Assembly (NCBI RefSeq): GCF_021130785.1
Contig: NC_060215.1
Coordinates: forward strand, 70,377,501-70,441,500
DNA: 64,000 nucleotides
Direction: 5' to 3'
Origin: Homalodisca vitripennis
Taxonomy: Eukaryota > Arthropoda > Insecta > Hemiptera > Cicadellidae
Position numbers and translations under genes: made by a program. Shown one piece after another: positions 33,691 through 45,184 of the stretch (within the stretch, counting starts at the first letter, position 1; each line of letters begins with the position of its first letter). Below the pieces are notes generated by a model. It was not told the origin of the DNA, did no database searches, and saw only the letters and a list, made by a program, of their open reading frames with translations.

Positions 33691-36600
33691 ATACATTTAT
33701 TTCTCTGAATAATGTGTACCCAAGAATCAATAATTTGTTCTGAAATACTTTTAAGCAAAAATAGGGATACAAATCATTATTTTTTCCAGTGTTTTAATAA
33801 AGATCTTGAATTAATGAGCTGGATATTCAAATGACAGTGGGATGAGATTATAGAGAGTTCCGCAACTTTAAAAAAATCCCTTTACACAATTTTTTGATTA
33901 TTTTAACTGCACTTAATTATCCAGTTTAAAAAACAATTATATATTTGGGTTAAATAGACAGGCGAATACTTTTTCAAATCACATTAAAATTGTTTATTCA
34001 TTTACAGTTCAGTAATTTCAAATTAAGTTGGACTTAGAAGAACAATCCACGTACTCCCAAAAACTTAGACAACCAATTTTGTTGTGAAAGTTTTCACAAG
34101 AAAAGGTATTCTTCTTTCAAATAAAATAAATTAAATTAAAGTTAACTTATTATTTCAAAAATAAAATCAGACTAAAATGTTTTATCAAACTCAAATGAAA
34201 TAACATTTCTAATGTAATTCAAAATATAATGTACTTGCTCTATTCTAAACGAGGCTAAACAAAACCGAACTGAAACATTGTTCGTACCGCTTGTGTCACA
34301 ACCTGTTATATTGGTACACATTCAAATTTCAAACCGTTATGTTTCACCTAGAAATATTTACTAAAAACTTTATTTTTTGAATAATATTAATTATTCAGAC
34401 TGTTGTATACTAAATGGTCATTTTAAGTAACTTTTAAATAATATTAAAATTGAAGACTTTACTTTGAACAATGCTTGCGACGACACGTAATCTCTTGAAA
34501 AATTGCGTTAATTATCAAGTGAATTCAAATATTCTTATATCCCTTTGTGTCAAAACAATACAATAATCCCTGTAAAGGAAGCTAACATTAGTTGAAAACA
34601 AATTTCCCATATGCAAATGGTGATTCGACTATAAACACGCTACTTTAAAGCTACATTGATTTATTTTTTTAATTAAAACTTAAATTAAATGAAAATTTCG
34701 GGATCGCAATATTGGGATTTAATTTTAGATTAGATTGTGAAAAGTCAGGGTAAAAACGAACATGTAATCCTATGGTAAGTTAGTACTGGTAGTTTCAAAT
34801 TGTTAGGAAGGCAGGTTGACTGCCTTGAATTGATTAGAACTTGTCTTGTTGCGACTATTGTTCTCCTTGTTTGATACAGCTTGACCAATGAGAGAACACC
34901 GCGGATGTCCTGCAAAGTTGATTGGAAAGGGAAGAATTTCAAGCGCCCGCTCATAATTTTCGCCCTTTTCTTTTGGTTATTTTCGTGTATTAAGTTAATT
35001 ACAGTGCGCCGTGTTTCTTCATTTTTTCGCGAGGGATTTTGAGGAAAAAATTAAATTCATAGAAACTACAGAGCAATCTGAATAACTTATTCTCGAGGAA
35101 CAATAGAGCATAATAGAACCATACAAGTTACATTTGGTTCATACTTGCAAGAAAAGTGTATTAAAATTGAACTTTGTTAATAACTTTAATTGAGATTTGG
35201 AAAAGTAGTAATTTATTAATATTTAACTGGAACTGTTTTATTGTGAATAATGAATTGGAAATTAATTGAACATTAATAATTATTTGAGAGAGTTGTAATC
35301 TGAATTGCAGAGACTTGAAAGTTAAGGTTCAACTAGTGTAAAGAAAAGTTTAAATTTTTATTTTTTAAATTGTGAGTGTACTTAGAAGTGAAAATTTTTA
35401 TTTTAGTTATTTCCAAGTGGTATTAGATTTTTAATTTAAAATTTTATTATTTTATTTTAGAAGAGAGCTCTGATTTTTAGTTTGATTAATATTTTTTATT
35501 TCTTGCCAAAGGAACTTTTAAATTTACTAAACGGTTTGTCAATTCTTTGTGGAAAATAGAGTGATGAAAATTCTGAAACTTTGAACTGATTAATTTGCCA
35601 GTTTAAAATAAATCCATTGTTTTTATTTAGAACTGTGATTTTTATTTTAGACAAACCAGATAATATTTAATAGTTAAACAATTTAGTAATAAATTGTACT
35701 GAATATTCACTAGGAGCTTACTAATAAAAAATATTTTATATCGTCTTGGATGTCTCATTGATAATTTAAATATTAATAGTCTTGAATTAATCTCCAATCC
35801 AAGTCGTTATATTACGCAAAATCCCGTGCAGGTTTGTAGAGTAATAGTTAAATCGAAAACCACCAACAATTAAACCGAGAAAGATACTCAAAAAGACGCA
35901 GGGATGTGCGTGTCGGAGTTTTTTTTTTATACCGAATCCTATCTCTAACCAGCTAACTGTAACCGAAGCCCTTAGATTGGCTCCGAATCGCAAGACCACA
36001 GAGACTCATGTCATCCCCTATTGTAATCCCTTTATCAAACAAGACCACTAGACAAACCTGCTGTCTTATTGTACTACTACATCCGTTCTCCCATCAGTAT
36101 CTAGTAATACATTTTAAATCACCCATTTAGCGAATGCTACAGAGATAATTAATCTATCGCTCAACAAAAACTCTTTCATAGAAAAAACATGAATATTAAT
36201 GAAAATAACCAATATATTTTAAATAAGTCAGGCTTCTACTTTAGTTAAATTTCTATAATGTATCAAATGGATCAGGTTAAAATTCTACATAAACTGTACT
36301 TAAAAGAAAAAATATACTGTGTATAATTTCTTGAGGGATTCATATGAAATGATTAGGCTGTCGTAGCTACTAAGCAAACGATGACAAGATAGCCTATATG
36401 TAAATATGTCTTTTCAATATTACCTGTATAGCTGCAAATATTAAATAGAAACAAGTTCACCAATCAATAAAAGCATCACCACTATATATTTATAATTTTT
36501 AATGTAAAACATAAAAGTTTTACTTTACTAAGTTTCACTTAATTTAGTGTATCTTTCATACAATGTTTTTCATATGACAAGTATCACAATTAAGATAAGT

Positions 36601-37628
36601 CTTAAATATTGTATCAGAGGTAAATAAAAATGTACTGTATGTGAGAGTAAATTTTATAAATATTTCTCAAAACATATGTTTAAACTTTAAACGAACAAAA
36701 CTCTAGTAAAAACATTTTATTTTTAGTATTTGCAAATATGCAACTAATAAACTAACACATCTAATTCATTTAGATAGACTTTCTACCTCTTAAATTTTAT
36801 TTCAAAGCGATTATCTCACACCACTTTTGAGTTTTATTTCAAACATATCGAAGATTCATCGTCATTATTATTTTTAAGAGTGTTAATGGATGTAATTCAT
36901 TATTTAAGCAGATTTACTGTAGACATGTGAAGAGATTCAGAGAAAAATGATTATAAATGGTTTTCTGGCCGTACAGTTGGCATTATGCAATTGTTTGTGT
37001 TTATTTGTTATAATAACAATCATTATTTATTCTTCACTACTCACGTAAAAAGCAAGTCAAGGAGTAATATAATACATTAATTTCTTCCTTCAGGCTAATT
37101 TTAATTACCAAGTGTATAATGATATAGATGTAAACAATTTATATTTTACATGGTTAGTTTGATAAAATAATTAGGTTTAATATGTTGTACATGAGTGAAC
37201 ATGGAAGCAAAATATTTAGTAAAATACGTTAATCTTCCTTCTCAAAGCTAAGAACTTGATATGATTTATCTCCTATAAGTAACTACGCCAAAGTCTCAGG
37301 ACTTAGCGTTCGTTTTAGGGGGTATATTTCTCAAAACCTTGAAATATACTCTGATTCTTTAGCTTAAGTGAACATCAATTAACTCTCACAAATCATTAAC
37401 CAAATCAATATGTTAATACCAAGAAAATAATTAAGATTTGATTACAGTAATAAATTACTAAAATGTGTTAGCTTTTACAATTTTGATACTTGTGTGTATT
37501 GCGTTATTTCAATTTTAATAATACACCGCTAGAAAGATAAAATGTGGATAGATGCTTGTTCCTTACATTACTCATTTCTATTGTTTACATCGTAAAAATA
37601 TGCTTCAGGTAATAATGCAACAACAAAG
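33691..37628. other. AT-rich intergenic DNA, no gene recognised
   Basis: No exon, RNA gene or named element. A slightly G/C-richer piece at 35780-36080 has no recognisable coding content. Confidence 0.4.
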
Positions 37629-37700
37629 ATGAAATGAAACTTAGCTTTTTTGGAGGCAAAGTTAGAACTGTAGAGTCATCTCTTACATTTCATAAATACA
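37629..37700 (-). repeat. LINE 3'-end family, copy 2
   Basis: The plus strand reads GATGAAATGAAACTTAGC, then TTGGAGGCAAAGTTAGAACT and GTAGAGTCATCTCTTACA. It aligns with 21080-21150 at roughly three bases in four and has the same orientation. Confidence 0.5.
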
Positions 37701-39162
37701 ATTAGATAAAAAGCTTATTCATACAACGTAAAGTTAACCCACAGAGACAATAAAGCTATTTAAGATGATTACTTTTCTGTAATAAGTTAGTGTACACAAT
37801 ATACAAAGGAAAGTCATATATAACAAAAAACAGAAAGCGTAATGAATGCTATTGTAACAAAATAAAAAGACACACAGAATTTGTTGTGACTGCAAAATCC
37901 ATAGAAAGTTAAATTTAAGATTTTGGTCTCTCTGTTATAAAAGGTATTTAAGGGCTGTTATTTACAACTTCTCAAAACCTGGTTTTGTGCTAGCTCTGAG
38001 TCGGAATATATTCTGTGTCCTAAATCGAATAGCTCCGACTATTTAATGCTCAAATCTGTACTTCCGATATCACTTTAAACGATTAATCCTTTAGCGATTC
38101 GATTCACGTCTTAATCTGTAAATTAAGGTAGGAATGTGATCCTCTTTTCGATAGAACAGCCTAGTGGCCTGTTCCCCTTCCAGTCCAAGTACTGGGGAAA
38201 TGTCTTTGACCCACTTGCTCTAAGTAGGATACAATGGACACTCAAATATGGTTTTATCTACAAAAATCCCTGCTCGATTTTCAAATTGAGTAACTGAGAT
38301 TGTCATTCTCAGAGTAAGCAGTTGCATTCGCTAATTAACTATATAAAGATAAATATACATTTTTATTATGTTGCATTACAGTAAATACAATTTTTTTTAT
38401 AACGTACAAGGTTAAACTTAGATACGCTAAGCGATATTTTGTTGGTCAATTGGGGGAAATAGTTTTAGCCCAATCAAAACTTATTTGAATCGAGAAACCA
38501 CTTATATACTACTGTACTATAACACTGAGATTAAAGCATTCAGTATTCATATTTTGATATTTACAATTGGAAAATTTGCTTAATGTATACTACTCGTAAT
38601 AGATATAAATGTAATAAGTATCTCTCTGTGTGTTACTCATTGACTCTTGACTGATTGCAGTGAAGTTTTACATTGGTATTCTTAGGGTCCCTATGCCTAT
38701 TTCGAAAATCCCTCTGGGCTACGCACTACTGGTCTTTAAAGTTTTAAAATCATATCGTGGTCTCAAAAGTTGAGAAATATTAATTGAAAGAGCCTATTAC
38801 TGTCAATCAAGTGTTTTATGAAAACATTGCTTTATAACAGCATAACCACATGTTTAATTAATTTAACCGCCATCTTCAATTTGTTTGCTTTTATAATATT
38901 GAAAACATGCAAACTTGATAGTAACAGCATTTCTTATTTAAAAATTTTCTGCAAACGCTGTTGAGTACAAATAATAAAATATCCAGATAAGAATTTTAAA
39001 AGTTGTAGTAGATATATACTTTGTACTGCATGTCTTAGCAAATATTAAGTTGCAGTGCTTGATAAGTACTGTAATGCAGGTATTAAAGACAAAGTTACCA
39101 TATAACCTTTACTATAAGTTTAAAGACTATTATAAAAACCATCTTATAAAAAATTTTACATA
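37701..39162. other. AT-rich DNA, no gene recognised
   Basis: The part at 37960-38300 is less AT-rich and may be the body of a decayed element, but no protein motif was found. The rest shows nothing. Confidence 0.3.
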
Positions 39163-39576
39163 GGTGAAAGTATCGTTACTGCGGAGGATAACGTAACATT
39201 TTTGGGACTTCACCTTGATGCAAATTTAAAATTTCACTCTCACATAGAAAATGTCGCTAAACGTTTGTCGTCAGGAGTTTTTGTATTAAGACGTCTGTCC
39301 ACCTTCTCCAGTATTGAAATCCTTCTTTCAGCATATTATGCCCTCATCTATCCTTTCCTTTCATATGCAGTTGTGATTTGGGGACCTGAAAGCTCATATA
39401 CGAGGACTCTTTTCGTTCTGCAAAAAAGAGCTGCGAGGATTATTGCAGGAATTGGCAGAAAAGAATCATGTGCTGCTTACTTTGGATCTTTTAATTTGCT
39501 CACCTTTCCATCTATTTACATTTTGGAATCACTTATTTTCATGAAAAAGAACCAGCACATTTTCTCTGAATTTTAA
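39163..39576 (+). pseudogene. Reverse transcriptase C-terminal fragment
   Basis: An open frame of about 138 codons. Blocks in order: NVTFLGLHLDANLKFHSHI, LSSGVFVLRRLSTFSS, AYYALIYPFLSYAVVIWG, FVLQKRAARIIAGIGRKESC and FPSIYILESLIFMKKN. These are the thumb and post-catalytic region of a LINE reverse transcriptase. The catalytic YADD motif and everything 5' are missing. A stop after HIFSEF truncates it relative to the family, and the missing tail continues in other frames just downstream. Confidence 0.85.
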
Positions 39577-39863
39577 CCATCTTCGAATAGTAAAACCAGG
39601 AACAAGCACAGTTATAATATACCACCACACAAATCAAAGTTTTTCAAAAACCACACTATTTATAATTGTATTAAAATCTTCAATAGCTCTGAAACAAGAA
39701 TGTAATGCAATTACTTTCAAAAGAAATGTAAAACATTTTCTCCTTAAAAATACTTTTTATAATATTAAGGATTGTTTAGATAAGAAATATGTTTAGCTTT
39801 TAGAAAATGTTTGTAATGACGATTGTTGATGCAATTTATTTATTTGAATTTTGAATTTGAATT
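39163..39863 (+). mobile_element. 5'-truncated non-LTR retrotransposon
   Basis: A clear C-terminal reverse transcriptase segment (39163-39576) followed, after a stop and frame changes, by the rest of the ORF end (KTRNKHSYNIPPHKSKFF, then TIYNCIKIFNSS; 39590-39690), a short 3' UTR and a microsatellite-like tail TTTGAATTTTGAATTTGAAT (39843-39862). The layout fits 5' truncation during target-primed reverse transcription. CR1/jockey-like by motif; the exact clade is unresolved. Confidence 0.8.
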
Positions 39864-40472
39864 AGTAAAAAGTATGCTTCTCAAATTTGCATTGTATACC
39901 TTGTACAAATTAGTTTTAAAGAAAAGCTTTAAGAAAATTTATGTTAAAATACTTGGTAATAACTACTTAAATATGCATATTTAAGGGGTCATACTATAAC
40001 TGTGAGGGAGTAAAGGTTTATTTCAAAATTTACCAAAATAATGGGTAATGTTCTAGTATAATGGACATTAATAAGTTATAACATTGATTTTTGTTATGTT
40101 TAAAGTAGTTTTCAGAAATTTACATAGCATTTATCATAAGAATAAGTACAAATTTGTTTACATTTAAGTATATCTATAGGCTTTTGTTCATGTCTGAGGT
40201 GTAAATTGTGTATTTTTCAAATAACGTTAGCAACTTTAGATTTAGGAAATTATACACTCTGGAATGTGTTAACTATAAACAGCTTCCTCAGTCAATAAGC
40301 TTTCAATTGGGATGATACAACTATCTATTGCTATTATCTGCAATGGAGGAAGGTAGGTCTAAATAGAATAAAACACGGTGGGGTTAGAAAGTAAGAAAGT
40401 TGGAAGAACTTACCATATGAAGTTTGTACGACCAAAAACTGAACACCGTTGAAACTGCACTTCAAAACTGTT
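39864..40472. other. AT-rich DNA, no gene recognised
   Basis: Nothing supported beyond scattered poly-A and AT simple sequence. Confidence 0.35.
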
Positions 40473-40976
40473 TTAATGTATTGGTAAATAACAAAACCAA
40501 ATATCAAGTATAAATTCGTACAAATATAAACATTTTAAAGTTTTCGTTCCTCTATTCGTTTTCACACAGGCCCTTGCCCGCTTGCGCATAGCACCTACAA
40601 TGACTTTGTTGGAAAGCTTTTCTCTAACTTTTACCACTGCATCCATCATACTTTGCTTTAGTTCTTCTTTATTATTTACAAATATGTCATACACTAAACT
40701 CCTCATGTACACGAAAACGTTCAATTTGATTAGGTCTGGGGCTTTAGGGGGGCACGCCAATATATCTCCACGTCCAATATAAATTAGATACTTCTCAATC
40801 AACTTCAACCGAACTTCCTCTAACAAACGTGTACAAAAGGTACGTCAGCTTGTTGGAATAGTATTTCCAATCTTCCTGATGATTCAATTTCAGCAATAAA
40901 TGTTGGAAAGTTGTGCTGCAGAAAATCGAAATAAAGAACACTGTTCAACTAGACTTCAAAGACTCTGGGACCTGTA
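40473..40976 (-). pseudogene. Mariner-type transposase remnant
   Basis: The minus strand reads TGPRVFEV, a stop, then LNSVLYFDFLQHNFPTF, IAEIESSGRLEILFQQAD (40976-40850), then after a shift YIGRGDILACPPKAPDL and VNNKEELKQSMMDAVVKVRE (40785-40640). This matches the catalytic part of IS630/mariner-type transposases: the GPxFFE block, LFQQDGAPPH, WIGRRGxIEWPPRSPDL, and the VNNxEELxxRI helix. The second Asp block (QQAD for QQDG) and the third (LIKLNVF for LTPLDFF) are altered, and stops interrupt it. No terminal repeats were found. Confidence 0.65.
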
Positions 40977-41710
40977 GATTGAAGTCCAGTCTTCCTTGAC
41001 AGCAAAGTCATACACTGGACCTACTTCTTATGGATCGTACCAACTTTCAACAAGCACTGGTGAAGTCATGTAAAATCTGAATATCTAGTACAACACTCTC
41101 TCTGAGGTCTTGAAGCATTCACAGTGTGATAAGGACATCATCAACTGTACACTGTCCATGTCTAACCAAAACTCATTTTGATGTAATTTTATTATTTTAT
41201 CAATTTGCATTCTCACAATATTGTAAACAGTAAAACTACCTGAATCAATTTAACAATATAATTAGGCGAGCATCCTTAGTGCATGCGGTTGCGTAATTGT
41301 GTTTCAGTGTGTGCCTGCGCGCGTGTGAGCGCGTATGAGTGGTGTGTTTTAATTTTGTAACAGTCCAGTTTTAGAAATCGGCTGGAATAAAATATTTTTG
41401 TCTGTTTTATATTGTTTGTGTAGAAGTTAAGTGCATCCCGTTTTTGTTATGAATCTTACTCTTCGTCCACAATCACACATGGTTTTTTGGTTTTGTTGCA
41501 TATTTGTCACGTAGTTTCATTATCTATCTAATTAACATATATGATTATCGTTCAGCAGACGACCTTTTTTATTCTGCTTGAATTTACATTATATACATCC
41601 AAACAGAGTATGCTATTATTAGTCATATTTAGTTATTACTCAATCAAACAATTTTAATTTTGTTCTAAGTCGTATATCGTACATTAGTAATATTGCTATT
41701 GCAAATTCGA

Positions 41711-41827
41711 TTAAAGGTGGACTCGGTTCTCATACACAGGCTTATGCCCTTGTGGGAACCTTCTCTTGTTATCTATTGGCACTAGATTTGTATACGTATG
41801 TAAATGAGGTAAATAAATGTAAATGTA
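41711..41827 (+). mobile_element. LINE 3' end with TAAATG-type tail
   Basis: ACACAGGCTTATGCCCTTGT, then GGGAACCTTCTCTTGTTATC, then TAAATGAGGTAAATAAATGT and AAATG. A G/C-richer 3' UTR hairpin-like segment (GGCTTATGCCC) followed by an imperfect TAAATG repeat is the usual 3' terminus of several insect non-LTR elements. No coding part is left. Confidence 0.4.
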
Positions 41828-41859
41828 ATTGTGGTATGCTGTTAATCTTCACTCGGTAC

Positions 41860-42145
41860 ACCTCAGACTAGATCAAACCCTAGCAAGAGAACCTGAGGGA
41901 ATTAAGTCTGGTGATTGCAGGGGAGGATACATCTTTTGTAGTATGACCAATCCATCTAACGGGATTGGTACATTTAGGTAATCATGGACAGCCTATAATA
42001 CAAAGTTGGGTAGTGGCCAATTCTGATCGCAATGAACTGAGTCCTTAATCTCACATTATGCCAACTGTGCCTCCAACATATCGAGTAATCTTGTAACTGT
42101 GTCTCTTGCAAACATAAACTGTCCATAGACTCTGGTCATTCTGGG
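41860..42145 (-). pseudogene. Second mariner-type transposase remnant
   Basis: Minus-strand reading: TRVYGQFMFARDTVTRLLDM, then LEAQLA, a stop, EIKDSVHCDQNWPLP, VHDYLNVPIPLDGLVILQ and YPPLQSPDLIPSGSL. It parallels the transposase path YGPFFF, TVTxxxYLDMLE, QQDGAPPHW, VRDYLNxxxPxRWIGR, WPPRSPDLTPCDFFLWG. Both Asp blocks are lost or changed (CDQN, SGS). It belongs to a different mariner-type family than the 40473 remnant because of the TVT-YLDMLE block. Confidence 0.55.
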
Positions 42146-42516
42146 GGTTGTGTCTAGACTTGGAGGGCAATCACAGTGAGATGTACCGATATGGTACTTT
42201 TGTAAGTACATAAGATAGACGTATAATAGTAATAATGGAATCCATTATTATTATTATACAAGATATACGTTTTATAAATTTGCGTTTTCACAGACATGTG
42301 TAGTGATTTAATCCTCAAAAACCCATTAGTTTTTGATAATGTGCATCTTTCTAATGCACCTAATTAAAAAAAAGAAAAAAAAGTTAAATGACAGGTAATA
42401 ATTTTAAAAACAATTCTTATAAAGTACATAATTTCCTGACACAGCCGACTTATTTACACATGAAATTAGTAAGAAGCTTATATACATTATATATTTAAAA
42501 TATAAAAATAACAAAT

Positions 42517-42576
42517 AATGGGGGGGGGTTTGGGGCCCCCGGTTTGCCCCCCTTTTGCATTTTAGATACGGCACTG
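42517..42576 (-). mobile_element. hAT-like terminus next to G/C runs
   Basis: On the minus strand the end reads CAGTGCCGTATCTAAAATGC, close to the inverted end at 45184 (TAGTGGCGTATCTA). Just inside it are a C-run/G-run cluster forming an imperfect inverted repeat (GGGGCCCC core, 42534-42541). Termini of the form CAGTG with G-rich subterminal sequence occur in insect hAT-type elements. No partner end was found. Confidence 0.35.
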
Positions 42577-43098
42577 GTGTATTAGGAAAACAGAAATGAG
42601 TCGAAGTATGAGTACGAGTTTGTATTACATGACATCATCATTACATGATGTCAGTGTAGTAACGGCAACGTCATCACTTTTTATGTTGTTTGGAAATGAC
42701 AGGTATCAGGGAGGCATAAATCAATAACATACTTCTACTACGTGACTAGTGTAGAGTACTGCCGCGCAGCCAAGAAGTGAAACTTTTTTCTATTCTAGAT
42801 TCGTGATTAAATCTCAAAAAGCATGCTAACACCTAAATTTCTCCGGCAGATTTCATTAAAATGATACATATTAAGGTTTTGAGGTAATTAATATTAAATT
42901 GGTGTAAAATCCTTGAATTTAAAGTGGCGAACCCAGTTCGCATGTAGAAACATGTAGCTACAATATTTCATATATAGCAATCAAATAGTTGCTTCTTAAA
43001 TTCGTTATTAACTAACCACCTACTACAGAAAACGTATACTAAAAATGCAAAAGATTTCTATTTTAATATTTTTTCAAAGATGTTACTATATATATACA

Positions 43099-43143
<45 letters not shown>

Positions 43144-44270
43144 GCCAAACATTATGCTGTAGCCTATATTCTAGAATTATAAGTATATATACATTCTTAA
43201 ATCCATAATTGAAGTAACTACTCATTTTTGAGGTACAATATTGTATGTACAAAAATTATTATGAAAATTTTTAGATAAATTATATTACAATGTGCTCTTT
43301 GTTCTAATAATTTCACTAAGAACACTTCAATTAATTAAAGTATTGCTAATGAAGGGATCAGAAAAAAACAAATGCAAAATGGACTTTTCTTATAGCCTAT
43401 TGTAGTCTATTGAAAACTCGTGGGAATAAATCATGCAGAAATGTGAAGCCAATGAATCAATATTCGTTCCATCATTCATAAGGATTTTTTTAACAAGTGC
43501 TCAGTATAGAAACCCTTTTATTGTCCTTTGTTGAAAATATATACTTGAAAACGAAAAGAACACACACGAATTTTTTTCGTACTTGGTACGAATTGAAAAG
43601 ATTTCCGACATTTGTCATCGTTATAAGTTAGGAATAGAAATTTTAAAGATTTGAATCTATACTCTTCTTCAGATCTCAAAACATAGAATAATATACATAA
43701 GAGGGTTAGTGCTTGCTTTGACACGCGGAGAAGAAAATATTTCAATCCTAGAAACGTAGTGATTTATTTTACTAACTCATAATGATGGCTAATGTCGAAA
43801 ATCCTGTTAAACGCCCTTTTATTGGATTAAACTAAGTTTCAAAGTTTACAGGGTGAAAGGTAATATATGTAAAATTTATTTATTCTAAACTAAAAGCTTT
43901 TGTAAACAGAGTAGGCTCAGACAAAATGTTAGCAATGTGCGTTCGATTTATAAAAACGCAGAGAAGTACAGCACACTTTAAAAAGACACCTTAGTAATAA
44001 CAGATCTGAAATTTACAACTACCGTTATATTTGAACTTAATCCTGCTTACAATAAACAGCACAGAACTACGATCGATACTTAGGGACTTCATTGTTAACA
44101 CTGTGATCAATAAACAACACAAAAGGCAGTTGATACTTAATCTTAATTCCTCAATAGCTTTGAAAGAACGCAGATTTATGACACAACTTTTACAGATAAT
44201 ATTTGATAGTATTGTTACTTAATGTAGAGCGTTTTGAAACTACTAGTACTGAGGAAACTGAAACTTCGAT
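42577..44270. other. AT-rich DNA, TA microsatellite, no gene recognised
   Basis: A (TA)n tract at 43102-43140, preceded by a short TA/GTGTA palindrome, is the only clear structure. Small open frames (e.g. minus 43518-43745) have no support. Confidence 0.4.
43102..43140. repeat. (TA)n microsatellite
   Basis: About 19 uninterrupted TA dinucleotides. Confidence 0.97.
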
Positions 44271-44543
44271 TTAGTGGCCCCTACTAAATGAGCGATGGAA
44301 GGTGTGAACAGTTAAAAGCATTGCACAACACGGCACGGCGGCGTGCGGCATGTCGCAACATAGATGGAATTCACAAGAGCTATCAGGAGCACAGAATTCA
44401 GCCGCCAACAAGTATCCGAGAGCACTGACGCTCTTCATTGACGAGAGAGAAAAACTTAAATACTCAGGAAGGCTTACTCGTGTCTGACAAGTATGCCGAA
44501 ATACTTTCTTCCTGTAAAAGCTCTTCATATCATTTTTATACAC
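44271..44543 (-). other. Unassigned 90-codon ORF in G/C-richer patch
   Basis: An open frame of 90 codons rich in Cys and His in its second half (EFHLCCDMPHAAVPCCAM). No domain is recognised. The same patch contains, on the minus strand, GAGTATTTAAG and, 35 bp on, GTCAGTGC, faintly like a TATA box and arthropod initiator. It could be a promoter with a 5' exon, or chance. Confidence 0.15.
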
Positions 44544-44579
44544 ACATGGGAATTAAACATCAGCACCTCAAATAAGAAA

Positions 44580-45184
44580 CAGTGGCATATTGAAGGGGAG
44601 GGGCCGCAGGTCGCCTTCTCCTCAAATCATATAAAAACAAACAAAATATTCTAACAGTAATTTAATTTTACTAATACCTTTAATATGAACTATTACTTAA
44701 TTTTCGTTTTATAATGTCGAATAAAAACAAATAGGGGTGATAAATTTATAAAAACCCGATATAAATCTAATGAAGTAGTTCCGATTAATTCAAGGTTGCC
44801 AAGCTTAAAATATCACGACTAATATCAAAGCAGTCGTAATAAATATTCCTACATTTAATTATCTAGTCATAATTCCACGTTTCATGGACATGTTACTATT
44901 ACGTATATCATAGAAAAAAGCTAGATGTTCAGTTAAATCTGGTGTTGCCCACTGCTTGTTTTATTAGTATCTAGTATGCGTCAAGTTTATGAAAGCTGTA
45001 ACGCTCTTGAAAGGAACTAAGGGAGGGATGCCACTAACGTAAAAAGGGCAGTAGTCCGTGTTATCGCAACCAAGTAGATAGGAAAATAACCTTCAAACAA
45101 AGAACATGCCTTTATTTGCGTTACAGAGGGATAACAGTTTGGCCCATCCCTCCCAAACTCATATGCTGGATAGATACGCCACTA
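44580..45184. mobile_element. Possible hAT-like MITE
   Basis: Left end CAGTGGCATATTGAAGGGGA (44580) and right end, inverted, TAGTGGCGTATCTATCCAG (45184) share AGTGGC-TAT. The flanking 8-mers ATAAGAAA and ATTAGTAA agree at 6 of 8 positions, as a worn 8-bp target duplication would. An alternative inner end with AGTGGCAT (inverted) ends at about 45036, so the boundaries are uncertain. No transposase is present. Confidence 0.35.
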
